A stretch of 64,000 nucleotides of DNA from Roseiarcus sp963784805. GTDB taxonomy: Bacteria > Pseudomonadota > Alphaproteobacteria > Rhizobiales > Beijerinckiaceae. Location: assembly GCA_963784805.1 (NCBI GenBank), contig CAWASR010000016.1, forward strand, positions 1 to 64,000. The letters run 5' to 3'. Shown piece after piece: positions 34,991-43,519 of the stretch. The translations under genes were made by a program, and so were the position numbers. The first letter of the stretch is position 1. Every line of letters starts with the position of its first letter. The notes beneath the pieces were generated by a model that was not told where the DNA came from, searched no databases, and saw only the letters and a program-made list of their open reading frames with translations.

Positions 34991-35104
34991 GGCGATCTGC
35001 GCGACACCCTCAACATGACATTGCGCCCGCTCAACGCGCTCACCGAGCGCGAGCTGCGTCCGGGGTCGAAGGCGCCTGACGCGATCAATCCGTCGCTGAG
35101 TTAA
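34991..35104 (+). repeat. direct repeat copy 2 (displaced korB 3' end)
   Basis: In frame this encodes RDTLNMTLRPLNALTERELR and PGSKAPDAINPSLS, the same C-terminal peptide as korB with a few changes, ending in TAA. It is not preceded by a korB body and is best seen as a remnant of a duplication or gene replacement. Confidence 0.9.
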
Positions 35105-35108
35105 GGCC

Positions 35109-35750
35109 CTATCTCAGCAGCTTGAACGCGTGCGGCGACCAGTCGCCCTTGCCGATTCCAGGGATGCACCACAGCATGCAGAGAGGCTCGATCGCGCGCG
35201 CCGCCTCGACCGCGCCCATGTCCTCGACATCCCAGCCGAACTGGTCGCAGATCGCCGCGACCGTCTTCTTGGCGTTGTCGTCGTTCCCGCAGATGAACAT
35301 CGTCGGCCGCCCGCCGGAAAAATGCGGATTGACCATCTGCGCATTGCCGACCGAGTTGAAGGCCTTGACGAAATGCGCCGAAGGATAGGCCTTCTGCAGC
35401 CGCTCCATCAGCGAATCCTTCAGCGTGGTGAAATAGGACAGGACGCCGTTGACTGGCGGGCCGCCGCCGATCGGATTGCAGGCGTCGATCACCGGCTTGC
35501 CGTCGATCGCCTTGGGGCCGACGAGTTTCAGCGCCTCGAGCGCCGCCCCGCCGGCGACCGCGAGCACGACCACCTCGCCGAAGGCCGCCGCTTCGCCGAA
35601 GGTCTTGGCCGCCGCCCCCTGATGTTTCGCCGCCCACTCCCCGAGTTTCGCGGGATCGCGGGCGCCGAGCGCCACCTCGTGGCCGTGCTTGAGAAATCCC
35701 GCGCCCAAAGTCTGCGCGACCACGCCCGATCCGATGACGCCGACTTTCAT
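35109..35750 (-). CDS. NADP-binding oxidoreductase, F420-dependent-reductase/NmrA-like (NPDG family)
   Basis: This 213-residue protein begins with a classic Rossmann motif (MKVGVIGSGVVAQTLGAGFL) and follows the NADPH:F420 reductase-like family (COG2085): DPAKLGEWAAKH, VVLAVAGGAALEALKLVG, VIDACNPI and VKAFNSVGNAQMVNPHF. The start at 35750 has AGGAGG five bases upstream, preferred over an in-frame ATG at 35786. In bacteria without F420 such proteins are thought to reduce or oxidise small metabolites with NADP. The gene converges on the kor operon and the two stop codons lie only a few bases from the repeat copy. Confidence 0.85.
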   Translation of the reverse strand: MKVGVIGSGVVAQTLGAGFLKHGHEVALGARDPAKLGEWAAKHQGAAAKTFGEAAAFGEVVVLAVAGGAALEALKLVGPKAIDGKPVIDACNPIGGGPPVNGVLSYFTTLKDSLMERLQKAYPSAHFVKAFNSVGNAQMVNPHFSGGRPTMFICGNDDNAKKTVAAICDQFGWDVEDMGAVEAARAIEPLCMLWCIPGIGKGDWSPHAFKLLR

Positions 35751-35852
35751 GATGTCCTCCTGGAAGTGATCTGCGACAGCCGGCATGCAATGGAGCGCAG
35801 CACGACCTCCGACCGCCAGCTGCCTACTCGCCGCCGCCCGTCGACCTCTGCC

Positions 35853-36923
35853 TCATCCTTCCGCCTTTTCCGTGGCGCGCAACGCGCCGACGATCCCCGC
35901 GGGGGCGAAATAGACCGCGAGCACGAAGGCGAGGCCGAGCCACAGCAGCCAGCGGTCGGGATGAAAGAGGGCCGGCAACAGCGGCAGGCGCGCGTCGGCG
36001 GCGAGGCGCGACAGCGCGCCCATCGCGTCCTGCAGGTAGCTCTCGGCGAATACGAAGAGCGCCGCGCCGATGATCGCGCCGTAGAGCGAGCCCATGCCGC
36101 CGACGACGACCATGACCAAAACGTCGACCTGGATCGAGAAGCTCAGCGCGGTGTCGGGTCCGACATAGCGCAGCCACAGCGCGCTCAACGCCCCGGCGAG
36201 CGTCGCGCCGAGCGCGGAAATGCAGGTGGCGAGCGTCCGGTGAAAGACGATGCGGTAGCCGAGCGCCTCGGCGCGAAACGGATTTTCGCGGATCGCCTGC
36301 AGCACGCGGCCGAACGGCGAGTTGACCACCCGAAGCAGCGCCAGGAATGCGACCGCGACGACGACGAAGACGAGATAATAGGTCAGCAGCCTGCCATTGA
36401 CGGCGACGCCGAGAATCTTGCCTTCGAGAAGCCTGGAGCCCGGCCGCAGCGTCGCTGGAACGCTAAAAGAGCGGCCGTCCTCGCCGCCGGTCAGCCAAGA
36501 CAATTGCGACGCGAGCACGTTGAAGGCGTAGGCGACGGCAAGCGTCACCATGGCGAAGAAGATCGACTGGACCCTGAGCGAGAACAGGCCGATCGCCAGC
36601 GCCAGAACGAGCGACAGCGCGGCGGCGGCCGCCAGTCCCAGCGCCAGCGCCCCCCAGCTCGCGCCCATCCCATAGAGCGCCAGGCCGGCGCCATAGGCGC
36701 CGACGCCGAAGAACATCACATGCGCGAAAGAGACGATGCCGGTATAGCCGAGCAGAAGGTCGTAGGAGGCGACGAGCAGGATCATCACGCAGATCTTGGC
36801 CGCGACGTTGAGCGCCCTGACGCCGGGAAACAGGAACGGCGCCAGCGCCAGCGCGACGATGATCGCGATCAGCAGGATTTGCAGCGCCAGACCGCGCGGC
36901 GGATCGCCCGACAGCAGCTTCAT
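35853..36923 (-). CDS. livM: branched-chain amino acid-type ABC transporter permease LivM
   Basis: This 356-residue inner-membrane protein has many hydrophobic helices and the LivM motifs GYTGIVSFAHVMFFGVGAYG, SPFGRVLQAIRENPFRAEAL and VVVGGMGSLYGAIIGAALFV. The ATG at 36923 overlaps the livH stop (ATGA), so I use it rather than the longer frame to 37112. It is the last gene of the livKGFHM-type operon. The substrate need not be Leu/Ile/Val: this family also imports urea, amides and aromatic acids. Confidence 0.93.
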   Translation of the reverse strand: MKLLSGDPPRGLALQILLIAIIVALALAPFLFPGVRALNVAAKICVMILLVASYDLLLGYTGIVSFAHVMFFGVGAYGAGLALYGMGASWGALALGLAAAAALSLVLALAIGLFSLRVQSIFFAMVTLAVAYAFNVLASQLSWLTGGEDGRSFSVPATLRPGSRLLEGKILGVAVNGRLLTYYLVFVVVAVAFLALLRVVNSPFGRVLQAIRENPFRAEALGYRIVFHRTLATCISALGATLAGALSALWLRYVGPDTALSFSIQVDVLVMVVVGGMGSLYGAIIGAALFVFAESYLQDAMGALSRLAADARLPLLPALFHPDRWLLWLGLAFVLAVYFAPAGIVGALRATEKAEG

Positions 36924-37930
36924 CGTCCGCTGACCGGATAGAGCCCGCGCGGGCGCCAGAGCAGGACCGCGACCATCGCCAGGATGTTCGACACCAGCGC
37001 CAGCTTCGGCACGAGAAAGCCGGCGTAATTGGCGATCAGCGCGACCAGAATCGCGCCGACGAACGAGCCGCCGACCGACCCCAGGCCGCCGATGATGATG
37101 ACGATGAAACACAGCACCAGGAACTCGCCGCCGATGGTCGCGTGAACCTGGCCGCGATAGAGCGCCATCATCGCGCCGCCTAGGCCCGCCAGCGCCGATC
37201 CCGCCATGAACACAGCCACGAACAGCCGGTCGACGCGATAGCCGAGCGCCTCCACCATCTCTCGGTTCTCGACCCCGGCGCGGATCAGGAGGCCGATCCT
37301 GGTGCGGTTGAGGATCAGCATTTCGCCGGAAAACACCGCGAGGCCGACCAGGGTCGCCAGCACGCGATATTTTTCAATCGCCGCTTCGCCGAAGACGAAG
37401 GAGCCCTCAAAGGTCTTAGGCATGGCGATCGGGATTTGATCCGGGCCGAACAGCGCATAGAGCAATTGCTCGGCAATGATCGCGCCGCCGATGGTCGCGA
37501 GAATCTGCCTCAGATGCTGGCCGTAGACCGGCTTGACGATCAGCCGCTCGAACGCCCATCCGACCGCGCCGCAGACAATGGCGGCCGCGAGCGCGGCGAG
37601 GATGAAGACAGCGAGATTGAGGACAAACGAATCCGCGCTCGACCAGCCGGCGAGCGGCAGCAGCACGAGCGTTGCGACATAGGCGCCGAGCGCGATGAAG
37701 GCGCCGTGGCCGAAGTTGAGCACGTCCATCATGCCGAAGACGAGGGTCAGGCCCGACGCCATGGTGAAGATCATCATGCCCATCGCCACCCCGGCGGCGG
37801 TCAGGGTCACGAATGTGGACAGCGAGCCGATCAACGGGGCGGCGACGAGAGCGACAATCACAGGCGTCAGGGCCGGCAGAATCTCGGTTCTTCGTCGCGG
37901 CAGAGCGGCGCCGACGTCGAAGGCGCTCAT
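36920..37930 (-). CDS. livH: branched-chain amino acid-type ABC transporter permease LivH
   Basis: This 336-residue permease partner has the LivH hallmarks FGMMDVLNFGHGAFIALGAY, NREMVEALGYRVDRLFVAVF (the coupling-helix region) and IIIIGGLGSVGGSFVGAILV. About eight or nine membrane helices are visible. It overlaps livF by four bases at its start and livM at its end. Confidence 0.94.
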   Translation of the reverse strand: MSAFDVGAALPRRRTEILPALTPVIVALVAAPLIGSLSTFVTLTAAGVAMGMMIFTMASGLTLVFGMMDVLNFGHGAFIALGAYVATLVLLPLAGWSSADSFVLNLAVFILAALAAAIVCGAVGWAFERLIVKPVYGQHLRQILATIGGAIIAEQLLYALFGPDQIPIAMPKTFEGSFVFGEAAIEKYRVLATLVGLAVFSGEMLILNRTRIGLLIRAGVENREMVEALGYRVDRLFVAVFMAGSALAGLGGAMMALYRGQVHATIGGEFLVLCFIVIIIGGLGSVGGSFVGAILVALIANYAGFLVPKLALVSNILAMVAVLLWRPRGLYPVSGR

Positions 37931-38649
37931 TGATGCGCCTCCAGCGTGAGGCCGAGAAGGCGGTTCTGCAATCGCTCGTCGGCGGCGAGGTCCGCCATCG
38001 CGCCGCCGTGGACGATGCGGCCGTTGTCCATCACGCGGACCTCGTCGCCGACCTCGCGCGCGACGCGGAAATTCTGCTCCACCAGGAGAATCGTGACGCC
38101 CGTCGCCTTGATCTCCTTGAGGCAGGCGATCAGCGAGCCGACGATCGCCGGGGCCAGGCCCTTGGTCGGCTCGTCGATCAGCAGCAGTTCGCGCGGTTCG
38201 ACGATCGCTCTGGCGATCGACAGCATCTGCTTCTGTCCGCCCGACAGCGAGCCGGCTCGCGACTGCCAGAATTTCCGCAATGCCGGGAAGAAGCCGAAAA
38301 TCCAGTCAAGGCGAGCGCTGTCCAACGGGCCGGATCGCGCGCCGAGCACGAGGTTCTCCTTGACGGAAAGATCGGAGAACACCGCCATCGTCTCCGGCGC
38401 GTAGCCGACGCCGAGGCGCGCGACATCGCTCGCGGCCATCTCCTGCAAGGGCGTCCCGCCCAGCGCGATGCGGCCCTTCGAGGCGCGCCACAGGCCCATG
38501 ATCGTGCGCAAGGCGGTGGTCTTGCCGGCGCCGTTGCGGCCGAGCAGCATGGTCGTCCGGCCCGCCGGCGCGTCGAAATCGACGCCCTGCAATATGTGAT
38601 AGCGGCCGATGTGAGTGTGGACGCCCTCGAGCGCGAGCGTCGCGCTCAT
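37927..38649 (-). CDS. livF: branched-chain amino acid-type ABC transporter ATPase LivF
   Basis: This 240-residue ATPase has Walker A GRNGAGKTT (about residues 37-45), signature LSGGQKQMLSIARAI and Walker B LLLIDEPTKGLAP. The late EQNFRVAREVGDEVRVMDNG segment is typical of LivF. It is four bases overlapped with livG and with livH. Confidence 0.95.
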   Translation of the reverse strand: MSATLALEGVHTHIGRYHILQGVDFDAPAGRTTMLLGRNGAGKTTALRTIMGLWRASKGRIALGGTPLQEMAASDVARLGVGYAPETMAVFSDLSVKENLVLGARSGPLDSARLDWIFGFFPALRKFWQSRAGSLSGGQKQMLSIARAIVEPRELLLIDEPTKGLAPAIVGSLIACLKEIKATGVTILLVEQNFRVAREVGDEVRVMDNGRIVHGGAMADLAADERLQNRLLGLTLEAHQ

Positions 38650-39410
38650 GCCGCCTTCCCCGGCGCGAGTCCGAGATAGGCTTCCCGCACGACCGGCGAC
38701 GCGATCACCGCCTCGGGCTCGCCGTCCGCCGCCAGCCGGCCGTCGTTCAGGACAATGATGCGGTCGGCGAGCGAGCGCACGACGTCCATTTTGTGCTCGA
38801 CCAGCAGGATCGTCTTGGTCTTGTCGGCCTTCAGCCGCGCGATCAGATCGAGCACGATCGGGACGTCATCGACGCTCATGCCGGCCGTCGGCTCGTCGAA
38901 CATGAATATCTTCGGCTCCAGCGCCATCATCATCGCGACTTCGAGCTTGCGCTGGTCGCCGTGCGGCAGAGCGAAGGCGAGCACATTGCGTTTGGCGAAG
39001 AGGCCGACCGACTGGAGCACCGAATCGGCGCGCTCGATCAGATCGACGTTCGCGCCCCAGGGCCGCCGCATGTCGTAATGCACGCCGGACACGGCCTGAG
39101 TCGCGAGCCGGACGTTCTCGGCGACGCTGAGGCGGGGGAAGAGGCTGGTGAGCTGGAACGCCCTGCCAATGCCGAGCCGCGTGCGCTGCGCCGGACCTAG
39201 CCGCGTCACGTCGTCGCCCTCGATCATGACCGCGCCGTCGTTAGCGCGAAGCTGGCCCGACATCAGGTTGAAGTATGTGGTCTTGCCCGCGCCGTTCGGC
39301 CCGACGATGGCGGTCAACTCGCCGGGCTGGAAGGCGCAGGAGACGTGATCGACCGCGACATGGCCGCCGAACCGGACGGTGAGGTCGCGCGTCTCCAGCG
39401 ACGGGGTCAT
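38646..39410 (-). CDS. livG: branched-chain amino acid-type ABC transporter ATPase LivG
   Basis: This 254-residue ATPase has Walker A GPNGAGKTT (about residues 37-45), the Q-loop region GRAFQLTSLFPRLSVAENVR, a Walker B variant (IFMFDEPTAGMS) and the switch VEHKMDVVRSLADRIIVLND. The usual LSGG signature is replaced by a PHGDQRKLEVAMMMA stretch, a known variation among LivG-like ATPases of amide/urea-type systems. It overlaps livK and livF by four bases. Confidence 0.93.
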   Translation of the reverse strand: MTPSLETRDLTVRFGGHVAVDHVSCAFQPGELTAIVGPNGAGKTTYFNLMSGQLRANDGAVMIEGDDVTRLGPAQRTRLGIGRAFQLTSLFPRLSVAENVRLATQAVSGVHYDMRRPWGANVDLIERADSVLQSVGLFAKRNVLAFALPHGDQRKLEVAMMMALEPKIFMFDEPTAGMSVDDVPIVLDLIARLKADKTKTILLVEHKMDVVRSLADRIIVLNDGRLAADGEPEAVIASPVVREAYLGLAPGKAA

Positions 39411-40594
39411 CGCTTGTTGCGAATCGGGATGTCCATGTCCTTGATCGTCAACTCGCGCGTGAGCACGGGGATTCCCCAGGCCACTTTCGGGTCGACCTTG
39501 ATTTTGAACGCATACATCGACTGAAGCGCCTGGTGATCTTCCTTGCGGAAGATCATTTTGCCCTTGGGCGTGTCGAACTCCATGCCCTCCATCGTGGAGA
39601 TGAGCTTCTCCGTATCCGTCGATTTCGCCTTCTCGACCGCGGTGACGACCGCCATCGCCGCGGCGAAGCCGCCGCAGGTAAAGAAATCCGGCGGCGAGTG
39701 GAAGCGCTTCTCATGCTCGGCCACCAACCAGTCGTTGATCGGGTTCTTGGGGATTCCGTAATAATAGTAGGTGGCGCCCTCGAGGCCGGGGAAACGCTTG
39801 TAGGCCACGAGCGCGGGCAGGATGTTGCCCCCGGTCGAAAGCTCGATGCCGTAGCGGCCGGGGTCGAGATCGGCGAGCTTGTCGAGCGGATCGCCGCCGC
39901 CCGCCCAGATGATCCAGATGATCTTGCGGCCGGGCTTGTCCTTCAGGGCGTCGAACAGGCGCTGCGCAGGGGCGGTGAAGTCGGTGGTGTTGATCGGCGC
40001 GTATTCTTCCGCGTCGACGGTCGCGCCGGTCTTGGCGAGCGCCTCCTTGAACGCGGCCACGCCGTCGCGGCCGAAGGCGTAATCCTGCGCCAGGGTCCCT
40101 ACGTGCTCGCCCGGCTGGCCAACCGCGACCGCATTGGAAACTGCATCCTGCGACGAGTTGCGCGCGGTGCGGAAGATATATCGGTTCCACTTGGAGCCGG
40201 TGATCGCATCGGCGACCGCGGGCTCGACGACCAGGATTTTCTTGTGCTCCTCGGCGACCGGCAGCATCGCCAGCGCGGCAGCCGACGACGTCGTGCCGAC
40301 GGCGATGTCGGCCCCGTCGTCCTCGTAAGCTTCCGCCAGCGCCGTCTTGGCGAGGTCGGGCTTGCTCTGGTCGTCCTTGGTGATGACGACGATCTTGCGT
40401 CCGTCGACCTCCATCGTCCCCTTGGTCGCGTATTCGAGGCCGAGCATGAAGCCGGTTTCGGTCTGCTTGGCGTAGGCCTGGAGCGGACCGGTAAGGCCGC
40501 GGATCAGGGCGATCTTCAGATCGGCCGCGGCGGCCGCCCCGGCGGAGGCGGCGAACGCCGCGGCGAAGACGAGTGTTTTAAGACGAAAGCTCAT
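39407..40594 (-). CDS. livK: branched-chain amino acid-type ABC transporter substrate-binding protein
   Basis: This 395-residue periplasmic protein has a signal peptide (SFRLKTLVFAAAFAASAGAA, cleaved before ADLKIA) and the two-lobe type I receptor pattern: IALIRGLTGPLQAYAKQTET, VITKDDQSKPDLAKTALAEA and AVGTTSSAAALAMLPVAEEH. The start at 40594 has AGGTGGAG upstream. It heads the liv operon. Several changes from classical LivJ/LivK suggest a substrate other than branched-chain amino acids, but this cannot be read from the sequence. Confidence 0.93.
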   Translation of the reverse strand: MSFRLKTLVFAAAFAASAGAAAAADLKIALIRGLTGPLQAYAKQTETGFMLGLEYATKGTMEVDGRKIVVITKDDQSKPDLAKTALAEAYEDDGADIAVGTTSSAAALAMLPVAEEHKKILVVEPAVADAITGSKWNRYIFRTARNSSQDAVSNAVAVGQPGEHVGTLAQDYAFGRDGVAAFKEALAKTGATVDAEEYAPINTTDFTAPAQRLFDALKDKPGRKIIWIIWAGGGDPLDKLADLDPGRYGIELSTGGNILPALVAYKRFPGLEGATYYYYGIPKNPINDWLVAEHEKRFHSPPDFFTCGGFAAAMAVVTAVEKAKSTDTEKLISTMEGMEFDTPKGKMIFRKEDHQALQSMYAFKIKVDPKVAWGIPVLTRELTIKDMDIPIRNKR

Positions 40595-40765
40595 GAGCGC
40601 TCCACCTGTCGAATATCCGGGAGCCCGGGCCGGCCGCCGTTCGCGCCGCCGCTTGCTCGCTCCCCATTGGCGAAGACTAGCCTTGGCGTGGAGGACGTGA
40701 CAAGGCGAATCCCTTCGCCTGACGATCTCGACGGCATGTCGCACCGTCAAGCCCCGCCCGGCGGG

Positions 40766-41302
40766 TTACGGACCCGGAGAGCGTGCGATCCGCGCGAGGA
40801 CAGTTTCGACCGGCTCCGCATGCGCCAGCACCAGGTCGGCCACGGCGGCGACATCGTCGATGCGCGCATGCGGCAGGCGCGCGGGCTGCGCGGAGCCATC
40901 GCTGACGAGCGCCACGACCTGCGGGTCTTGCGGATGGATCGGCGCCTTGCCGGTTGCTTCGCGCCAAATCTCGATCTTGGCGAGCGCGTCGCGCTTGAAG
41001 CCCTCGACAAGAACAAGATCGACCGGCGCGAGCAGACGCAAGAGATCGGCGAGCGGCGGCTCGGGCGCGCCGCGCAACTCGCGCATCAGGGCCAGCCGGG
41101 CGGAGGAGGCGACCAGAACCTCACGCGCGCCCGCGGCGCGGTGCTCAAAGGAATCCTTGCCGGGCTGGTCGACGTCGAAGTCGTGATGGGCGTGCTTGAG
41201 CGTCGAAACGCTGTAGCCGCGACGTTGGAGTTCGGGAATGAGACGCACGATCAGCGTCGTCTTTCCCGCTCCGCTCCAGCCAGCGAGGCCGATCACGCGC
41301 AT
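40766..41302 (-). CDS. mobB: molybdopterin-guanine dinucleotide biosynthesis adaptor MobB
   Basis: This 178-residue GTP-binding protein has the P-loop GLAGWSGAGKTTLIVRLIPE (residues 5-24), the STLKHAHHDFDVDQPGKDSF stretch conserved in MobB, and VDLVLVEGFKRDALAKIEIW. It helps attach GMP to molybdopterin with MobA. The start at 41302 has AGGAG upstream; a longer start at 41335 overlaps mobA. The two genes are adjacent and on the same strand, with mobA first. Confidence 0.93.
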   Translation of the reverse strand: MRVIGLAGWSGAGKTTLIVRLIPELQRRGYSVSTLKHAHHDFDVDQPGKDSFEHRAAGAREVLVASSARLALMRELRGAPEPPLADLLRLLAPVDLVLVEGFKRDALAKIEIWREATGKAPIHPQDPQVVALVSDGSAQPARLPHARIDDVAAVADLVLAHAEPVETVLARIARSPGP

Positions 41303-41331
41303 CGGCGCTCTCCTTCCCTCGGCCATTCCCG

Positions 41332-41979
41332 TCAATCCGCCCGGAAGCCGGCGCCAGAAGCCGGGCGCAGCAGCGCCTCAGCGAGTGCGAGGTCTTCGGG
41401 CGTATTGACATTGAAAAACGGATCGATCGGCTCGCTCGGCCATTCGGCGGAAGCGAGGCGGAAGCGCGCCGCAAAGCTCTCGACCTTGCGCAGCCCTTCG
41501 GATCGAAGCGCGCGGCGCAACTCGCGCGCAAGCGCGACGGGCCACAGCGCGGCGACGTGATGCGTGCGCCCGCCCGACGCGGCGACGGCGATCTCGGCCT
41601 CCGCCGCGCGACGGGCCGCGTGCAGCCGCGCGACGAAATCGGCCGGCGCGAACGGCGCGTCCGCCGCCAGACTGGCCACATACGCCAGGCGCCGCGGCGC
41701 CGATTGAGCGCAATAATCGAGCCCCGCCAGGATCCCGGCGAGCGGACCCGCGAAACCCGGCGGATCGTCCGCGAGGACGGGGAGGCCAAAACCGGCGAAG
41801 CGCGCCGGATCGCCGCTGGCGCTGAGCGCGAGCGCGCCGCATTGCGGACGCAGGCGCTCGATGACGCGCGCGAGCATCGGCCTGCCCGCCAGCGCGACGA
41901 GGCCCTTGTCGGCGCCGCCCATGCGCCGCGCGCGTCCGCCGTCGAGGATCAGGCCGAGCGTCACATCCCTCTCGGTCAT
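41332..41979 (-). CDS. mobA: molybdenum cofactor guanylyltransferase MobA
   Basis: This 215-residue enzyme transfers GMP from GTP to molybdopterin. It has the nucleotidyltransferase opening LILDGGRARRMGGADKGLVA, in which an Asp precedes the GG where most relatives have Ala (LAGG). Further motifs are DDPPGFAGPLAGILAGLDYC, YVASLAADAPFAPADFVARL (usually DxP with a conserved Asp) and FFNVNTPEDLALAEALL. The ATG at 41979 begins near the family's usual start; an ATG at 42024 would add 15 residues. It is followed at 30 bp by mobB. Confidence 0.9.
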   Translation of the reverse strand: MTERDVTLGLILDGGRARRMGGADKGLVALAGRPMLARVIERLRPQCGALALSASGDPARFAGFGLPVLADDPPGFAGPLAGILAGLDYCAQSAPRRLAYVASLAADAPFAPADFVARLHAARRAAEAEIAVAASGGRTHHVAALWPVALARELRRALRSEGLRKVESFAARFRLASAEWPSEPIDPFFNVNTPEDLALAEALLRPASGAGFRAD

Positions 41980-42153
41980 CGCTTTCCGCGTCCCCTTCGC
42001 GACCCGCGCCGATGGCCTGGTCATCCGGGAATTCCCAGGTTGACAATTATCGGGATTTGTCGATCCGCGATACGTCGGCGTTCGGACTATGCGCGTTCCG
42101 CCGTGAGGCGCGCGAGGCGCCCGACAAACGCCGCCGAGGCCAGCCGACCACGA

Positions 42154-43299
42154 TCAGTCCGCCGGCGCGACCGCGCCCGATCCGGTCTCCGGCCGCCGCT
42201 CGCGCCGCGGGAGAGCGGCGGCAGCCAGACGGCCGGCCGCCGCCCAGGCTCGATCGGCCGCAGCCAGGGCCTGCTTTTTGCGGCTGAGGATCGGCTGCTC
42301 GACCAGGTTCCAGGAGAGCCACGCGCACAGCAGGCTCGGCGGCAGGGCCATCAGCGTGAGCTCCTGCCAGCTTCTGACGCTGGGGAAGAGATGCACGATC
42401 GACTGCTCGAGAGGGAAGTGGAACAGGTAGATTCCGTAGGACAGGTCGCCGAACCGAATCTTGGGCGGGCGCATCAGCCCGAGCCAGACGGTCAAGTAGG
42501 CGACCGGGAAGGCGGCGAGATAGGCGGCGTTGGGGACCTGCAGCAGCGCCGCCGCCGCGATCCCGGCGACGATCCCAAGGGCGGACGAATAGGGGATTTT
42601 GTCTCGATACCGATGCAGGCCGACCGCGGCGAGGAACGATGAAACGAGCGCGCGCCCGGGCACGTGATCGAACGCGCTGGCGGGCGAGTACAGGAACGCG
42701 TCGAGCGTCGCGACGAGCGAGAACAGAACGATGGCGGCGACGAAGGCGCGTCGATCGCGCAGCGCCGTCGATAGGCAGACAAGGAAGAAATAGCATTCCA
42801 GCTCGAAGGGGATGGTCCAAAGCTGGAAATTGACCAGGCGCGGAAGGGGGTTGTGCTCGAATACGCCCGGCAGGGTGAAGTGCACGAGCCCGACAATGTT
42901 GCCGAAATATCTGCCGAGTTCCGGGCTGGTCAGATATTCGCGCAGCGGCAGGATGGTGAACAGCGCGCCGAGGGTGAGCGCCGAGAGCGTGACCTCGACC
43001 GCGAGCGCGGGAACCAGACGCAGCGCGCGCAGCGCCACGAATTCGCGCCGCCGAGTCCGTTCGAGGCTTCCCGCGACCAGAAACCCCGACAGCGCGAAGA
43101 ACATCGGCAATATGGCCGCGGGCAGGAAACGGAACGGACCGCTCCAGAGCGCCTGGTCCAGGCTCGCCGACCCGGTGCTGACGCCGATGGAGTGCCAGAC
43201 CAGCACGGCGAGCGCCAGGCCGATGCGAAGATAGTCAAATCCGGCGGTAAAGCCGCCAGCGTCCCGCATGACGTCCAGAATTTTGCGATTTGTCGCCAA
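42154..43299 (-). CDS. acyltransferase 3 family membrane protein
   Basis: This protein of about 381 residues has around ten hydrophobic segments and the Acyltransferase_3 motifs FDYLRIGLALAVLVWHSIGV (catalytic histidine region), PMFFALSGFLVAGSLERTRR (arginines at the membrane edge), and FGDLSYGIYLFHFPLEQS. Such enzymes O-acylate surface sugars, for example in LPS, capsule or exopolysaccharide. I take the TTG at 43299 (GAGG upstream) as start; an ATG at 43269 is the alternative, and the longer frame to 43521 would overlap the putA start. It is divergent from putA and does not neighbour polysaccharide genes. Confidence 0.82.
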   Translation of the reverse strand: MATNRKILDVMRDAGGFTAGFDYLRIGLALAVLVWHSIGVSTGSASLDQALWSGPFRFLPAAILPMFFALSGFLVAGSLERTRRREFVALRALRLVPALAVEVTLSALTLGALFTILPLREYLTSPELGRYFGNIVGLVHFTLPGVFEHNPLPRLVNFQLWTIPFELECYFFLVCLSTALRDRRAFVAAIVLFSLVATLDAFLYSPASAFDHVPGRALVSSFLAAVGLHRYRDKIPYSSALGIVAGIAAAALLQVPNAAYLAAFPVAYLTVWLGLMRPPKIRFGDLSYGIYLFHFPLEQSIVHLFPSVRSWQELTLMALPPSLLCAWLSWNLVEQPILSRKKQALAAADRAWAAAGRLAAAALPRRERRPETGSGAVAPAD

Positions 43300-43519
43300 C
43301 CGAACCTCGCGACGAAATTCAATGGCCAAGGGCTGTTCCCGCGCACGGGGCCAGAAATGGGTGCGGCCCGGACCAGTCTCCGTCGAACAGATTACCAGCG
43401 GCTTAGCCCGGCCATTTCGCGGCATAGGCAAGAGACGGCTCAAGGGAATAGGATCGACCGTCGCCGCCCGATCGCGCTGACGCGCGTCAGCCCGACATTC
43501 GTCCTTGAGGAGCCCAGAC

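Noticed and set aside
34883..35104. 73-residue ORF overlapping the end of the OCD-like gene
   Set aside because: Its C-terminal half is the displaced korB tail and its first half is out-of-frame OCD sequence; it is not an independent gene.
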